Below, piece after piece: positions 27,315-36,381 of a stretch of DNA of 64,000 nucleotides. Below the pieces are notes generated by a model. That model made no database searches. It was not told the DNA's origin and saw nothing but the letters and a program-made list of their open reading frames with translations. The first letter of the stretch is position 1; every line of letters begins with the position of its first letter. The translations under genes and the position numbers were made by a program. Origin of the DNA: Rhizobium sp. 16-449-1b (GTDB lineage: Bacteria; Pseudomonadota; Alphaproteobacteria; Rhizobiales; Rhizobiaceae); assembly GCF_017741935.1 (NCBI RefSeq), contig NZ_JAGHMH010000017.1, positions 43,331 through 107,330 of the forward strand, in the 5' to 3' direction.

Positions 27315-27656
27315 TTAGATCGCAGCCGTTACGATGAACTCGACCTTGTACTTCGGAGCGGCCAGCTTGGCTTCGCTGGTGGCGCGAGCCGGCGTGTTGG
27401 CCGGGTCGACCCAGGCTTCCCAGGCAGCGTTCATTTCGGCGAAGTCCGAGATGTCGGAGAGGTAGATCAGCGTCTGCAGGATCTTCGACTTGTCGGAGCC
27501 GGCAGCGGCCAGCAGACGATCGACTTCGGCAAGCGCGTCCTTGCACTGGTCGGTCACGGTTGCGCCTTCGCCAACCTGGCCGGCGAGGTAAACGGTGTTG
27601 CCGTGGATGACCGCGCCGCTCATGCGGGCGCCGGCGTCGATACGCTTGATGCTCAT
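27315..27656 (-). CDS. RidA-family protein
   Basis: This 113-residue protein of the RidA/YjgF/UK114 family is expected to be a trimeric cytosolic enzyme that hydrolyses reactive enamines and imines made by PLP enzymes. Family blocks seen are VYLAGQVGEG, QTLIYLSDISDFAEMNAAWEAW and the conserved Arg in PARATSEAKLA. The start ATG 27656 is fixed by AAGGAGAACACC. A longer frame to 27698 lacks support. It is followed by the bidirectional terminator at 27261. It may be a divergent subclass (Rid2-7) rather than archetypal RidA, since it is shorter and differs around the substrate loop. Confidence 0.9.
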   Translation of the reverse strand: MSIKRIDAGARMSGAVIHGNTVYLAGQVGEGATVTDQCKDALAEVDRLLAAAGSDKSKILQTLIYLSDISDFAEMNAAWEAWVDPANTPARATSEAKLAAPKYKVEFIVTAAI

Positions 27657-27732
27657 GGTGTTCTCCTTGTCATGAAATGAAAGAGGCGCCGCACGCAAGC
27701 GCAGCGCCGGACTTTACAGCCCGCGCCTTGGA

Positions 27733-28071
27733 TCAGGTGCGGATGTGATGGGTCTTCTGGTAGATCGCCGTCGAGCGGGCGCCGGAGCGGCAATAGCCGA
27801 GCATCGGGCGCGGGAATTCGTCGAGCGCGTCGACCATGCCGGCGACCGCCTCTTCCGTCACGCCCATGGGGCCGACGGGCACGTGGGCGATCTCAAGACC
27901 GAGCTCCTTGGCCCGCGCCGCGATATCGGCGAACGGGGTCTGGTCCATGCTTTCCTGGTCCGGACGATGGCAGACGATGGACTTGAAGCCCATGGCCTTG
28001 ATCTCGTCGAGTTCATCGACCGTGATCTGGCCGGAAACCGAATATTCGTCGTCGATCTGGCGGATGTCCAT
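27733..28071 (-). CDS. TIGR01244-family rhodanese/phosphatase-like protein
   Basis: This 112-residue protein belongs to the beta-lactamase-hydrolase-like (Blh/DUF442) family. It shares the fold of dual-specificity phosphatases and is usually annotated as a sulfur transferase. The active loop is YCRSGARS with Cys94. The spacing Cys-X4-Arg is rhodanese-like rather than the CX5R of protein tyrosine phosphatases. VCHRPDQE near residue 34 and HVPVGPMGVTEE near 63-74 are family motifs. In Rhizobiales a longer relative, BigR/Blh, handles hydrogen sulfide. This stand-alone form may detoxify sulfide or persulfide, but that is inference. No obvious operon partner. Confidence 0.88.
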   Translation of the reverse strand: MDIRQIDDEYSVSGQITVDELDEIKAMGFKSIVCHRPDQESMDQTPFADIAARAKELGLEIAHVPVGPMGVTEEAVAGMVDALDEFPRPMLGYCRSGARSTAIYQKTHHIRT

Positions 28072-28167
28072 CGCAAATACTCCTGAAATTATGGGCTGAA
28101 TGACTACGCCGCCCGATCAAAGCCGTCAACCGCACAACACGGTTGAATCGGCCTATTGAATTGCCTG

Positions 28168-29007
28168 TCAAACGAAAGCAAAGCTGAGCCCGTATTCGCG
28201 GCTTTCGCCGGGCTTGAGCATGACGAATTCGCCGGCTTCCTGAAGCTCCGCGCGCGGCACCCAGCGATGCGAGACCGGCTCGATGCCGAGTACATCGGCA
28301 GGCGCCGTCTGGTTGCGCCAGACCTGCAGATGCGGCAGCGTATCGGCCTTCACCCGCACCCGCAGCGTCTTGCCGCCGACTGCGGCCATCGGCCCGAGAC
28401 GCACTTCCGCCAGGCCATCCCGCGTCGCCGGCGCTTCCACGCAGAAAATATCGCCGCCATCCTTGCCGAAACGCCAGGGGAAGCCGCCGCCCTCAAGCAT
28501 CGCACCTTCGAGCCGCGTGCCCTCGTCGAACCATTTGCCGCCGATGTTCATATGATACATCAGAAAGGTCGGCACGGTCTGGTCACTGGTGTTGATCACC
28601 TTGTCCTTAAGATGCGCCTCGCCGGTCTTGCCGTCGATAAACCAATGGCGCTCGATACGGGCAGGCAACCCTTCGACGGTGACGATGTCGATATCGGCGC
28701 GGCATTCCGCATTGCCGTTTTCGAACTTGGTCCAGAGCACCTTGGCGGCATGGCCGGCGGCCGAGCCGTGCAGCGGGAAGACCTTGTTGTCGGACCGGCC
28801 GGGGATCGGTTCGCGATGGCGAATGTGGTCGGGCCCGCAGGTAAACAGGAAGCCCTGCACCGAATGCGAGATGCGCGCATCGCCATCATCGGGAACGGCT
28901 TCCTTCGGCGCGATATCGATGCCCTCGACCACGCAGCCGCCGATATCCATCAGCGACGTCTCGTCCAGCATCAGCTTTGGCCCGGTCGCTGCGGCGAATT
29001 CCATCAT
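28168..29007 (-). CDS. DUF4432 / aldose 1-epimerase-like protein
   Basis: This 279-residue protein has the galactose-mutarotase-like beta-sandwich of the DUF4432 family. The pattern includes FPLHGSAAGH (residues about 78-87), where the epimerase family carries a sugar-contacting His. FLMYHMNIGGKWFDEG and the C-terminal KPGESREYGLSF also fit. Members are thought to bind or epimerise sugars, some beside sugar isomerase operons. Here there is no such context. ATG 29007 follows GAGACGGGAC. A second ATG directly after could equally serve. Function remains generic. Confidence 0.85.
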   Translation of the reverse strand: MMEFAAATGPKLMLDETSLMDIGGCVVEGIDIAPKEAVPDDGDARISHSVQGFLFTCGPDHIRHREPIPGRSDNKVFPLHGSAAGHAAKVLWTKFENGNAECRADIDIVTVEGLPARIERHWFIDGKTGEAHLKDKVINTSDQTVPTFLMYHMNIGGKWFDEGTRLEGAMLEGGGFPWRFGKDGGDIFCVEAPATRDGLAEVRLGPMAAVGGKTLRVRVKADTLPHLQVWRNQTAPADVLGIEPVSHRWVPRAELQEAGEFVMLKPGESREYGLSFAFV

Positions 29008-29248
29008 GTCCCGTCTCCCCCTCAAAATGAACTTCCGTAGGGTTAGGCGGCACCCGCTGTTTCGTCAATCCAAGGTGTCGCCACCGCCAACGAGATTTTG
29101 ATTGGAACCAGCTGGCCCTCTCAAATGTTTATGAGTAAAGGGAAATTTATTGGTTTTTTCATTTTTTGTTCAGCACGATTTCATAAATTCCACACTAGCG
29201 TCAAAATTCGCGGGTGTGTGTCGCCAAGTCACTGAAGGATACGAAGAC

Positions 29249-30619
29249 GTGAATCGCTTTCTGAAATCGGCATTATCTGGGACCGTTATCGTGCTGGCCT
29301 TGTCGGCAGTGGCTCAGGACGCGTCCGCGCAACAATATCGCCGCCAGGGCAGCGTCGTCTTCGTCACGCCGAACGGCGAGATCCTCGATTACATGCCTGA
29401 AGGCAGCGGCTACACGCGCGATCGCGCCGGCAACCGCGTGCTGGTCGACGGCTACGGCAACATCATCGCCACCGAAGCGCGTTCGCGCGGCTACTATCCG
29501 CCGCCGCCCTCGCGCCAGGTCTACGGCCGCGATGTCTACAACAACGACCCTTATTACAGCGAAGACCAGTACGGCGACACGCGCTATTCCGAGCGTGGCG
29601 CGGTCACGGGCGCCATCCCGCGCGAGGCATCGATCGATCGCCAGCAGCTGGATCAGCCCTACCCGCAAAATCCGCAGAACGATGGCGACTACGCCTCGAT
29701 CGATCCAGACCAGCAGCAGCCGCAGGTCACCCAGCCGACCCGTCCGGCCGATCCCGTCATCACGCTGAAGAACAAATCGAAATCCGAGATCGTCGCCCTG
29801 CAGGTCTTCCTCGACCGCGCTGGCGTTTCGCCAGGCGCCATCGATGGCCACATGGGCGCCAACGTCACCAAGGCGGTCTATGCCTATGAGCAGATGACCG
29901 GTGAGACGCTCGACCCGAACAATACCGACGCGATCCTCGAGCAGCTGCGCATGTCCGGCGGCCTGCCTGTTGTCAGCTACACCATCACGCCTGCAGACGC
30001 GGCCGGCCCTTATGTCGCCGAGATCCCCGAGGACTACGCGCACAAGTCGCAGATGACCTCGCTTGCCTTCACTTCCGTCACGGAGGCTCTGGCCGAACGC
30101 TTCCACATGGACGAAGGCTTCCTGAAGGAGTTGAACGCAGGCGCCGACTTCACTGTGCCCGGCACCATCATCAAGGTGGTCAACCCAGGCGAAGTGAAGA
30201 CCGGCAGCGTCGCCCGCATCATTGCCGACAAGGGCAAGAAGCAGGTCTTCGCCTATGACGCCTCCGGCAACCTGATCTCCGCCTACCCGGCCTCGATCGG
30301 CTCCACCGACACGCCCTCGCCTTCCGGCACTGTCACGGTCGAACGCGTCGCTTTCAATCCCGGCTATACCTACAATCCGAAGATCAACTTCCAACAGGGC
30401 GCAAACGACAAGATCCTCAACATCCCGCCGGGCCCGAACGGCCCTGTCGGCACCGTGTGGATGGCGCTGTCGAAGCCGACCTACGGCATTCACGGCACGC
30501 CCGAACCGTCGAAGATCGGCCGCACCCAGAGCCACGGCTGTATCCGCCTAACCAACTGGGATGCCACCGAACTCGCCAAGATGGTCAAGCCCGGCGTCAC
30601 CGTCGAGTTCGTCGATTGA
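29249..30619 (+). CDS. Periplasmic L,D-transpeptidase with peptidoglycan-binding domain
   Basis: This 456-residue YkuD-type L,D-transpeptidase forms 3-3 cross-links in peptidoglycan or attaches proteins to it. GTG 29249 is chosen because it has GAAGGATACGAAGAC upstream and begins a clean signal peptide (cleavage near ASA-QQY, residue 27). Residues 60-180 are a Tyr/Pro/Asp/Gln-rich disordered spacer. A PG_binding_1-like unit (VFLDRAGVSPGAIDGHMG) follows. The YkuD catalytic stretch is HGTPEPSKIGRTQSHGCIRL, with nucleophile Cys431. Rhizobiales rely heavily on L,D-cross-links for polar growth. It stands alone on the + strand. Confidence 0.93.
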   Translation: MNRFLKSALSGTVIVLALSAVAQDASAQQYRRQGSVVFVTPNGEILDYMPEGSGYTRDRAGNRVLVDGYGNIIATEARSRGYYPPPPSRQVYGRDVYNNDPYYSEDQYGDTRYSERGAVTGAIPREASIDRQQLDQPYPQNPQNDGDYASIDPDQQQPQVTQPTRPADPVITLKNKSKSEIVALQVFLDRAGVSPGAIDGHMGANVTKAVYAYEQMTGETLDPNNTDAILEQLRMSGGLPVVSYTITPADAAGPYVAEIPEDYAHKSQMTSLAFTSVTEALAERFHMDEGFLKELNAGADFTVPGTIIKVVNPGEVKTGSVARIIADKGKKQVFAYDASGNLISAYPASIGSTDTPSPSGTVTVERVAFNPGYTYNPKINFQQGANDKILNIPPGPNGPVGTVWMALSKPTYGIHGTPEPSKIGRTQSHGCIRLTNWDATELAKMVKPGVTVEFVD

Positions 30620-30626
30620 CAAGGCG

Positions 30627-31730
30627 CTAGTTGTTGCGGCGCGCCTGTTCGCTGAAGTAGACGAGCCGCAACAATTCAGACTGCGAATTGACCCCTGTCT
30701 TCGCAAACACCGACTTCAGCTGGCTGCGGATCGTCTCGCGCGACCGATTGCTCTCGATGGCGATATCGGTGATCGATGATCCGTGCAGCAACCCCTGCAT
30801 GATCTTGATCTCCGCCCTGGTCAGCCCGAACTTGCCGCCAAGCCCCGGCACATCCATCGCCACGGGCTTGACTGATGGCTCGATGATGATCGCGATGCTC
30901 GGCGCATCGAAGAATTGAATGCGGGCACTCTTCTGCAGACGGACGAGGGTAAGCTTGACGCCGTTCACATCAAGCACCTGCTGCCGCTCGCCGTCACGCC
31001 ATTGCGACAGCAATCGACCGAGGCACGCATTGGCGTCGGCATCGGCAAGCCAGACCTTTCCCTGCAGATCGAGCCGAACAGACCGCCCCTCGCTCAGCGC
31101 CTGCTCACCGACCGCGCTGGCCGACAGCAGCTTGCCACCGTCCCCAACCAATAAAACGCCGACGCCGATCGCGTCGAACAGCCGGCCACCGAGCTCATCC
31201 GCACTCTTTTCGCCCTTTCCAGCCTCGAAATAGCGCACTGCCCGGTGCAGATGCGGCGCAAGCCGGGTGAACGTATCGGCGTAAACCCTGTTGTCCTCAG
31301 GCCCGCCGTTTGCGATCGAACTCGAGATATTGAACATCCGGCCGTCTCGCTTCACCAGCGCCATGCCGATGGCGGTTTCGCCGCATTGCTTCCAGAAGTC
31401 GTTGTAGAACTCTGTCTTCACGAACTGCTCACGCGGCAGCAGCTCCTCGGACAGGAAGCCGCGCCACATCGGCATCACGCTCATGGCCGGCGCCCAGGGA
31501 TTTACGCTCGCGAAATGATCGGAGTAACTTTCGACCCATTCGTCGCTGAAACCCTTGTCTATATGAGACGCGCCCTCCGCCCGCATCGGGTCGTGGTAGA
31601 ACAACGTGGTCTTGCCGCCGGGAACGATCTCGTTCCACCGGCCAAGAAACATGTCCCAGGTGGCCTCGCCGAAAATGACACCGTAGATGGTGTCTACCAG
31701 ACTGTCATAGGTATCTTCAGCGACGATCAT
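30627..31730 (-). CDS. LuxR-type transcription regulator with N-terminal sensor region
   Basis: This 367-residue regulator has a LuxR/GerE helix-turn-helix at its C-terminus: LTRAEIKIMQGLLHG through SDIAIES-type to NRSRETIRSQLKSVFAKTG (about residues 300-350). The N-terminal 280 residues lack a recognised autoinducer or receiver domain and look like a diverged PAS/GAF-type sensor. No luxI-like synthase is nearby, so it is an orphan. The start ATG 31730 follows GGGGGAACA. It converges on the L,D-transpeptidase gene with a gap of only 7 bp and no clear terminator between them. The target is unknown. Confidence 0.85.
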   Translation of the reverse strand: MIVAEDTYDSLVDTIYGVIFGEATWDMFLGRWNEIVPGGKTTLFYHDPMRAEGASHIDKGFSDEWVESYSDHFASVNPWAPAMSVMPMWRGFLSEELLPREQFVKTEFYNDFWKQCGETAIGMALVKRDGRMFNISSSIANGGPEDNRVYADTFTRLAPHLHRAVRYFEAGKGEKSADELGGRLFDAIGVGVLLVGDGGKLLSASAVGEQALSEGRSVRLDLQGKVWLADADANACLGRLLSQWRDGERQQVLDVNGVKLTLVRLQKSARIQFFDAPSIAIIIEPSVKPVAMDVPGLGGKFGLTRAEIKIMQGLLHGSSITDIAIESNRSRETIRSQLKSVFAKTGVNSQSELLRLVYFSEQARRNN

Positions 31731-31894
31731 TGTTCCCCCGGCAAGCGCCCGCACCGCAGGCGAGGATACCAGTGTAAAGCTTCTGGAAACAACGAAAATT
31801 ACCCTTTTCGGGTGATACCCAGCCGAGGGAAAAGCAGGCAGTGATGCAGAGATACATGGTCGCGTCGAAACGAGGAGACCGACCTTGCATCAAT

Positions 31895-31928
31895 GAAAAT
31901 GCGCCCCAGCGGACCGGGGCGCATTTTC
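31895..31928. terminator. Terminator between ParA-like and LuxR-type genes
   Basis: A perfect stem GAAAATGCGCCCC / GGGGCGCATTTTC with an 8-nt loop ends in T-tracts on both strands. It lies 18 bp downstream of the leftward ParA-like gene and most likely ends its transcript. Confidence 0.8.
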
Positions 31929-31945
31929 AATCACAGAATGAATGA

Positions 31946-32659
31946 TCAGGCAGCCGAACGGATCAGCGGGCCGGTCATGCGCGCCGCAGCCGGCAGTCTC
32001 ACCGGCAGCTTGCGCATGATCTCTTCGGCGAAACAGAGCGCGTTTTCGCGCGCCTTGTCGAGGTTGCTGGCGCGGGCCGGATCGAGCGTGTGCAGCGTGC
32101 CACCGCAATCGAAGATATCGCGGAAGGCCGAACGCTCGATGATCGCGGTATCGAGCACCGGCACCTGCCGCTGGTTGAGCAACGTCTTCACGATCGCGAG
32201 CGCCCGTGTCGTCACCATCGAGTTGACGCGCGTCAGCACGACGGAGTGACCGATGCGGATACCCGCCTTCTCGTCGAGATACTGCAGCAGCTCCAGCACC
32301 TGTGCCCCACCACGTGCATCCATCGCGCAGCCCTGGATCGGGATCAGAACATGGTCCGAGAGGCCGATTGCCGTGGCCAGCATCGGATTGCGGGCGCCCG
32401 GCAGGTCGATGATGAAGTAATCAGTGTTGTGCTTGTTTTCGGAAATATGCTGCGGCAGCGATGCCGAGGTCACGAAATCGATCACCGATACATTGGGCAC
32501 ATGGCCGGAGATTTCGTGCCAGCGGGAAATCCAGTGCTGCGGATCGGCATCGAGGATGGTGACCCGGTAGCCCTTGCGGGCAAGCTCGGTGGCCAGCAAC
32601 AGAACAGCGGTGGTCTTCCCGGCGCCGCCCTTGGTATTTGCAAATGTGATGACTGCCAT
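31946..32659 (-). CDS. Orphan ParA/MinD-family ATPase (VirC1-like size)
   Basis: This 237-residue P-loop ATPase has a deviant Walker A KGGAGKTT (residues 10-17) with the signature lysine, LDADPQ for the Walker A' region and IIDLPGARNP for Walker B. These ATPases polymerise or dimerise to position DNA or protein cargo. No parB-like gene or parS is seen. The length and the WISRWHE stretch after LDADPQ are reminiscent of VirC1, the Agrobacterium T-DNA segregation factor, and similar chromosomal orphans occur in rhizobia. It is a single gene ended by the hairpin at 31895-31928. The cargo is unknown. Confidence 0.85.
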   Translation of the reverse strand: MAVITFANTKGGAGKTTAVLLLATELARKGYRVTILDADPQHWISRWHEISGHVPNVSVIDFVTSASLPQHISENKHNTDYFIIDLPGARNPMLATAIGLSDHVLIPIQGCAMDARGGAQVLELLQYLDEKAGIRIGHSVVLTRVNSMVTTRALAIVKTLLNQRQVPVLDTAIIERSAFRDIFDCGGTLHTLDPARASNLDKARENALCFAEEIMRKLPVRLPAAARMTGPLIRSAA

Positions 32660-32843
32660 GTTCGTTCCTCGGGGGAAATGTCGCGAGCCGGGATCGCTCT
32701 GTTGCGCACATCGGGATGCATCGTGCGGTTACTGCATCCTTTCCAAACATGGTTAACAATATCTAAACAAGGCATCCGAAATCCCGGCCTGCATTTCTTG
32801 CGGCAGCCTTCTCCAGTTCGCCTGAACGCCCTGCGCCACAACG

Positions 32844-32875
32844 AAAAAGACCCGGAAAGCGCAGTGCTTTCCGGG
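32844..32875 (-). terminator. Terminator of the Fe-ADH/ALDH unit
   Basis: Read leftward, CCCGGAAAGC-ACTGC-GCTTTCCGGG (10-bp stem) is followed by TCTTTTT. It lies about 25 bp after the Fe-alcohol dehydrogenase stop. Confidence 0.8.
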
Positions 32876-32900
32876 CCAAATCTCAGGTCCGCATTTTGTA

Positions 32901-34052
32901 TCAGAAGCAGTCCTTGAACAGCGCCTTGGTGTTTTCAAGCGTCATCGCGACAGGGTTTCCGCCAGCGCTCGGGTCTTCGATCGCCATGGCGGAGAGTTCA
33001 TCGATTCGATCCGGCTTGATTCCCATCGCCGAGAGGCTCTCGGGCACGCCGAGTTCGGAGCGCAGTTTCAGCACATAGTCGTAGAACCCATCGAAGCCGC
33101 CTGCGATGCCGAGATAGGCGGCCGCGCGTGCGATCTTGTCTTCGATGACGGCGCGGTTGAAGCGCAGCACCGCAGGCATCACGACGGCATTGGTCATGCC
33201 GTGATGCGTGTTGTAGACGGCGCCGATCGGATGCGACAGCGCATGGATAGCGCCGAGCCCCTTTTGAAACGCGACCGCACCCATGGCAGCGGCCGACATC
33301 ATGTTGGCGCGGGCCTCAAGATCCGTGCCTTCCTTATAGGCGCGCGGCAGGAACTCCTTGACCAGCCGCATACCTTCAAGCGCGATGCCGGCAGACATCG
33401 GGTGGTAGAAGGGCGAGGAATAGGCTTCCAGGCAATGCGCGAAGGCATCCATGCCGGTACCGGCCGTGATGATCTTCGGCATGCCGACGGTCAGTTCCGG
33501 ATCGGCGATGACGACGCCCGGCAGGAACTTCGGATGGAAGATGATCTTCTTCACATGCGTTTCGGAATTGGTGATGACGCTGGCGCGGCCGACTTCCGAG
33601 CCGGTACCCGCCGTCGTCGGCACGGCCACGATCGGCGCGATGCCTTCGACCGAAGCGCGCGTCCACCAGTCGCCGATATCCTCGAAGTCCCACACCGGCC
33701 GCGTCTGGCCGGCCATGAAGGCCACGCACTTGCCGAGATCGAGGCCCGAGCCGCCACCGAAGGCGATGACGCCGTCATGGCCGCCATCCTTGAATGCCTT
33801 GACGCCGGCAGCAAGGTTCTTCTCGTTCGGGTTCGGATCGACATCGGCGAAGATCGCGCGACCGAGACCGGCCGCTTCGAGAATGTCGAGCGCGTTTGAT
33901 GTGATCGCCATCGACGCCAGGCCGCGATCGGTGATCAGCAGCGGCTTCTTCATGCCGAGGCTCTTGGCGGCATCCGCCAGTTCCTTGATCCGGCCGCGGC
34001 CGAGCTTGAATGAAGTCGGGTAGCTCCAGTTGGCTGTGATATGCGCGCTCAT
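32901..34052 (-). CDS. Iron-containing alcohol dehydrogenase
   Basis: This 383-residue group III (Fe-type) NAD(P)-dependent alcohol dehydrogenase carries GGGSGLDLGK as the nucleotide loop and TTAGTGSEVG. The metal region is DAFAHCLEAYSSPFYHP through HALSHPIGAVYNTHHG. The Asp and His ligands are in place. The start ATG 34052 overlaps the ALDH stop by 4 nt, so the two are coupled: alcohol to aldehyde to acid in one unit. A longer frame to 34157 lies inside ALDH and is rejected. Next to a glutamine-synthetase-like ligase the alcohol may be gamma-glutamyl-ethanolamide or a similar adduct, or free. That is inference. Confidence 0.93.
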   Translation of the reverse strand: MSAHITANWSYPTSFKLGRGRIKELADAAKSLGMKKPLLITDRGLASMAITSNALDILEAAGLGRAIFADVDPNPNEKNLAAGVKAFKDGGHDGVIAFGGGSGLDLGKCVAFMAGQTRPVWDFEDIGDWWTRASVEGIAPIVAVPTTAGTGSEVGRASVITNSETHVKKIIFHPKFLPGVVIADPELTVGMPKIITAGTGMDAFAHCLEAYSSPFYHPMSAGIALEGMRLVKEFLPRAYKEGTDLEARANMMSAAAMGAVAFQKGLGAIHALSHPIGAVYNTHHGMTNAVVMPAVLRFNRAVIEDKIARAAAYLGIAGGFDGFYDYVLKLRSELGVPESLSAMGIKPDRIDELSAMAIEDPSAGGNPVAMTLENTKALFKDCF

Positions 34053-35434
34053 GCTGTCACTTTCTTCAGATGGTAGGATTTCGGACGCGTCAGGTTCTGG
34101 AAGCCGATGATCGACAGCGAGCCGCCGCGGCCGGTTTCCTTGACGCCGGTCCAGCACAGTGCCGGATCGAGATAGTCTGCGCGGTTCATGAACACGGTGC
34201 CGGTTTCGATCTCGCGGCCAAGCCGCCCTGCCCGCTCAGCATCCTTGGTCCAGAGCGAAGCCGTCAGGCCGTACTGGCTGTCGTTCATGAGCGCCAGCGC
34301 TTCGTCATCGCTCTTCACCTTCATGATGCCGACGGCGGGACCAAAGGTCTCCTCGCGCATGAAGGCCATCGAGTGATCGACATTGACGAGGATCTGCGGC
34401 GCGAGATAGGCGCCGCCATCATCAGCTGGGAAGAGCTTCGGATCGACCAGCGCCTTGGCGCCCTTCCCGACCGCATCGGCGATCTGCTCGCGCACGACCT
34501 TGGCGAAACGCTTATTCGCCATCGGGCCGAGCGACGTTTCCGGATCAAGGGGATTGCCGAGCTTGTAGTTCGAGACCCATGCGACCGACTTCTCGACGAA
34601 GCTGTCATAGAGCGATTCATGCACATAGATGCGCTCGATCCCGCAGCAGCACTGCCCGGAATTGTAGGTCGCGCCATCCATCAGCGTATCGACCGCCGCA
34701 TCGAGATCGGCGTCTTCCATGACATAGCCCGGATCCTTGCCGCCGAGTTCGAGGCCGAGACCGGTGAAGGTGCCTGCCGCCGCCCGCTCCATCGAGCGCC
34801 CGCCTTCGACCGAGCCGGTGAAGTTCACGAAGTTGAAGCTGCCGGCTGCGATCAGCGCCGATGTCGTCTCATGGTCGAGAACCACGTTCTGGAACACATC
34901 CTCGGGAACGCCGGCCTCCACGAAAGCCTGCACCAGCCGCTCGCCGACGAGAAGCGTCTGCGAGGCGTGCTTCAAGACAACCGTATTGCCCGCCATCAGC
35001 GCCGGCGCGATCGTGTTGATCGCCGTCATGTAGGGGTAATTCCACGGCGCCACGACGAAGACGACGCCATGCGCTTCGCGCTCGATGCGGCGCTCGAACT
35101 TGTCGCTCTCTTCGACAACAAGCGGCGCCAGCGCATCGGCGGCGATCGAGGCCACGTAGTTGGAGCGCTCGTTGAAGCCCTTGTATTCGCCGCCATAGCG
35201 GATCGGCCGACCCATCTGCCAGGCAAGCTCGGGAACGACGACGTCGGACATCTCGTTCAGCCGCGCAGCGCCCTTCAGCACCAGTTGGACACGCTCTTCC
35301 AGCGGCCGCCGCGCCCAGGCCTTCTGCGCCTTGCGCGCCCGCGCCACGACCTCCTTCGCCGCCTCCAGCGACAGCGCCGGACGCTCGGCGTAAACCGATC
35401 CGTCGATCGGCGATATGCATTGAATTACAGTCAT
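34049..35434 (-). CDS. NAD(P)-dependent aldehyde dehydrogenase
   Basis: This 461-residue ALDH-superfamily enzyme oxidises an aldehyde to the acid. LELGGKDPGYV carries the general-base Glu. The nucleophile is in NSGQCCCGIERIYVHE, three consecutive cysteines at the usual position. PWNYPY early on, and SRYGLTA-type sequence (SQYGLTASLWTKD) later, are standard. ATG 35434 gives a short N-terminus that fits the family. The gene is followed by Fe-ADH with a 4-nt overlap and preceded, 17 bp upstream, by the PIN gene. That small pair separates it from the glutamine-synthetase-like gene, with which it probably once formed one operon. Confidence 0.93.
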   Translation of the reverse strand: MTVIQCISPIDGSVYAERPALSLEAAKEVVARARKAQKAWARRPLEERVQLVLKGAARLNEMSDVVVPELAWQMGRPIRYGGEYKGFNERSNYVASIAADALAPLVVEESDKFERRIEREAHGVVFVVAPWNYPYMTAINTIAPALMAGNTVVLKHASQTLLVGERLVQAFVEAGVPEDVFQNVVLDHETTSALIAAGSFNFVNFTGSVEGGRSMERAAAGTFTGLGLELGGKDPGYVMEDADLDAAVDTLMDGATYNSGQCCCGIERIYVHESLYDSFVEKSVAWVSNYKLGNPLDPETSLGPMANKRFAKVVREQIADAVGKGAKALVDPKLFPADDGGAYLAPQILVNVDHSMAFMREETFGPAVGIMKVKSDDEALALMNDSQYGLTASLWTKDAERAGRLGREIETGTVFMNRADYLDPALCWTGVKETGRGGSLSIIGFQNLTRPKSYHLKKVTA

Positions 35435-35450
35435 TTCCAAACTCCAGTCA

Positions 35451-35864
35451 TTAACAGGCCAGCGTGCGGACATGCCCCGCGACGCCATAGGAAAGGATCG
35501 CGCGGTCGCGCGTGATGATGGTCAGGTCGTTCTCTCGCGCAGTGGCGATGAGGATACGGTCCGCGGGATCGTTGTGCACGGGCTGCGGTAGAAAAGATGA
35601 CGCGACAAGCGCCTGTAGAGAAACATCAGCGGTCTGCGCACCGATCAAGTCGATAGCGTCCTCGAACCAGGACATCGCATCCTTCGTCGTTGGCAACCGC
35701 CCCTTGCTGATCAATATTCCAATCTCCCACGCCGACATCGACGAAACAAATAGGCCACGCTTTTCACGTCCACTACTAAGCGCAACGTTCGCATCTCTGC
35801 TCAGCGGCGCGCCCTCGACAAGCCAGAGAACCGTGCACGTATCGAGGAGGAAGCGGTCAGTCAT
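35451..35864 (-). CDS. PIN-domain RNase, VapC-like toxin
   Basis: This 137-residue PIN-domain protein is expected to be a Mg2+-dependent RNase. The acidic tetrad is visible: Asp8 in LLDTC, Glu47 in WEIG, Asp102 in ADRILIATA and Asp120 in TRDR. This is complete, so the protein should be active. It overlaps the upstream XRE-type gene by 8 nt, a tight coupling typical of toxin-antitoxin modules. Most VapC toxins pair with AbrB- or RHH-type VapB; pairing with a helix-turn-helix partner is less usual. Sited between ALDH and the ligase gene, the pair looks inserted into a metabolic unit. Confidence 0.85.
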   Translation of the reverse strand: MTDRFLLDTCTVLWLVEGAPLSRDANVALSSGREKRGLFVSSMSAWEIGILISKGRLPTTKDAMSWFEDAIDLIGAQTADVSLQALVASSFLPQPVHNDPADRILIATARENDLTIITRDRAILSYGVAGHVRTLAC

Positions 35865-36333
35865 CGTCGTAGACTTTACCCCAATCCGGATCGGCAGGCG
35901 CGGTCAGATCGACCCCCGGCATGATGGTCAGCGTCCCCTTCATGCATCCCCAGGCAGGGTGCACCTCGATCAGCGTCCCATCCTCCAGCTCCATCCAGCG
36001 CTTGCCATCCTTGTAGATGACGTCGTCCTCCGTAAACATCTTGACCGGCGGCTCCTCCGGCAAAACCGGTGCGGTGCCGCCGCTCTGATAGCCCGCCTGC
36101 TTCTTCTCGGCGAAGCCGGCGGCATCGCCACGTCGATGCGCTGCCACCTCTTCCAGCGGCACGGCCAGATAATCCGCGATCTGGTCCTGCTCGTCGGCGC
36201 TCATCTTCCGCTCGCCGCTCAACATGCGCGACACGGCACTCGGATCAAGCCCCATGAAACGGGCCATGTCGCGAAGCGAAGCGTCGCGCGCTGAAAGCTT
36301 TTCGTAGAACCATGCGCTGTCGATCACACCCAT
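35857..36333 (-). CDS. XRE-type helix-turn-helix protein, probable antitoxin
   Basis: This 158-residue protein has an N-terminal Cro/C1-type HTH (LRDMARFMGLDPSAVSRMLSG, residues 20-40). The C-terminal half is acidic and unrelated to a DNA-binding fold, rich in Glu/Asp and ending in KVYDDD. The tail would suit toxin neutralisation. It is upstream of and overlaps the PIN gene. Its own promoter region (36334-36412) contains an inverted repeat CGCAACA-N11-TGTTGCG that could be the autoregulatory site. It could alternatively be an unrelated regulator. A single system has not been shown. Confidence 0.75.
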   Translation of the reverse strand: MGVIDSAWFYEKLSARDASLRDMARFMGLDPSAVSRMLSGERKMSADEQDQIADYLAVPLEEVAAHRRGDAAGFAEKKQAGYQSGGTAPVLPEEPPVKMFTEDDVIYKDGKRWMELEDGTLIEVHPAWGCMKGTLTIMPGVDLTAPADPDWGKVYDDD

Positions 36334-36381
36334 GTCGATCTCCTCTGGAAACGCCGGAGCACATTAGCACAATGCGACCAA

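Noticed and set aside
34053..34157. N-terminal extension of the iron-containing alcohol dehydrogenase
   Set aside because: It lies wholly inside the ALDH gene, and the ATGA overlap at 34049-34052 gives a natural start.
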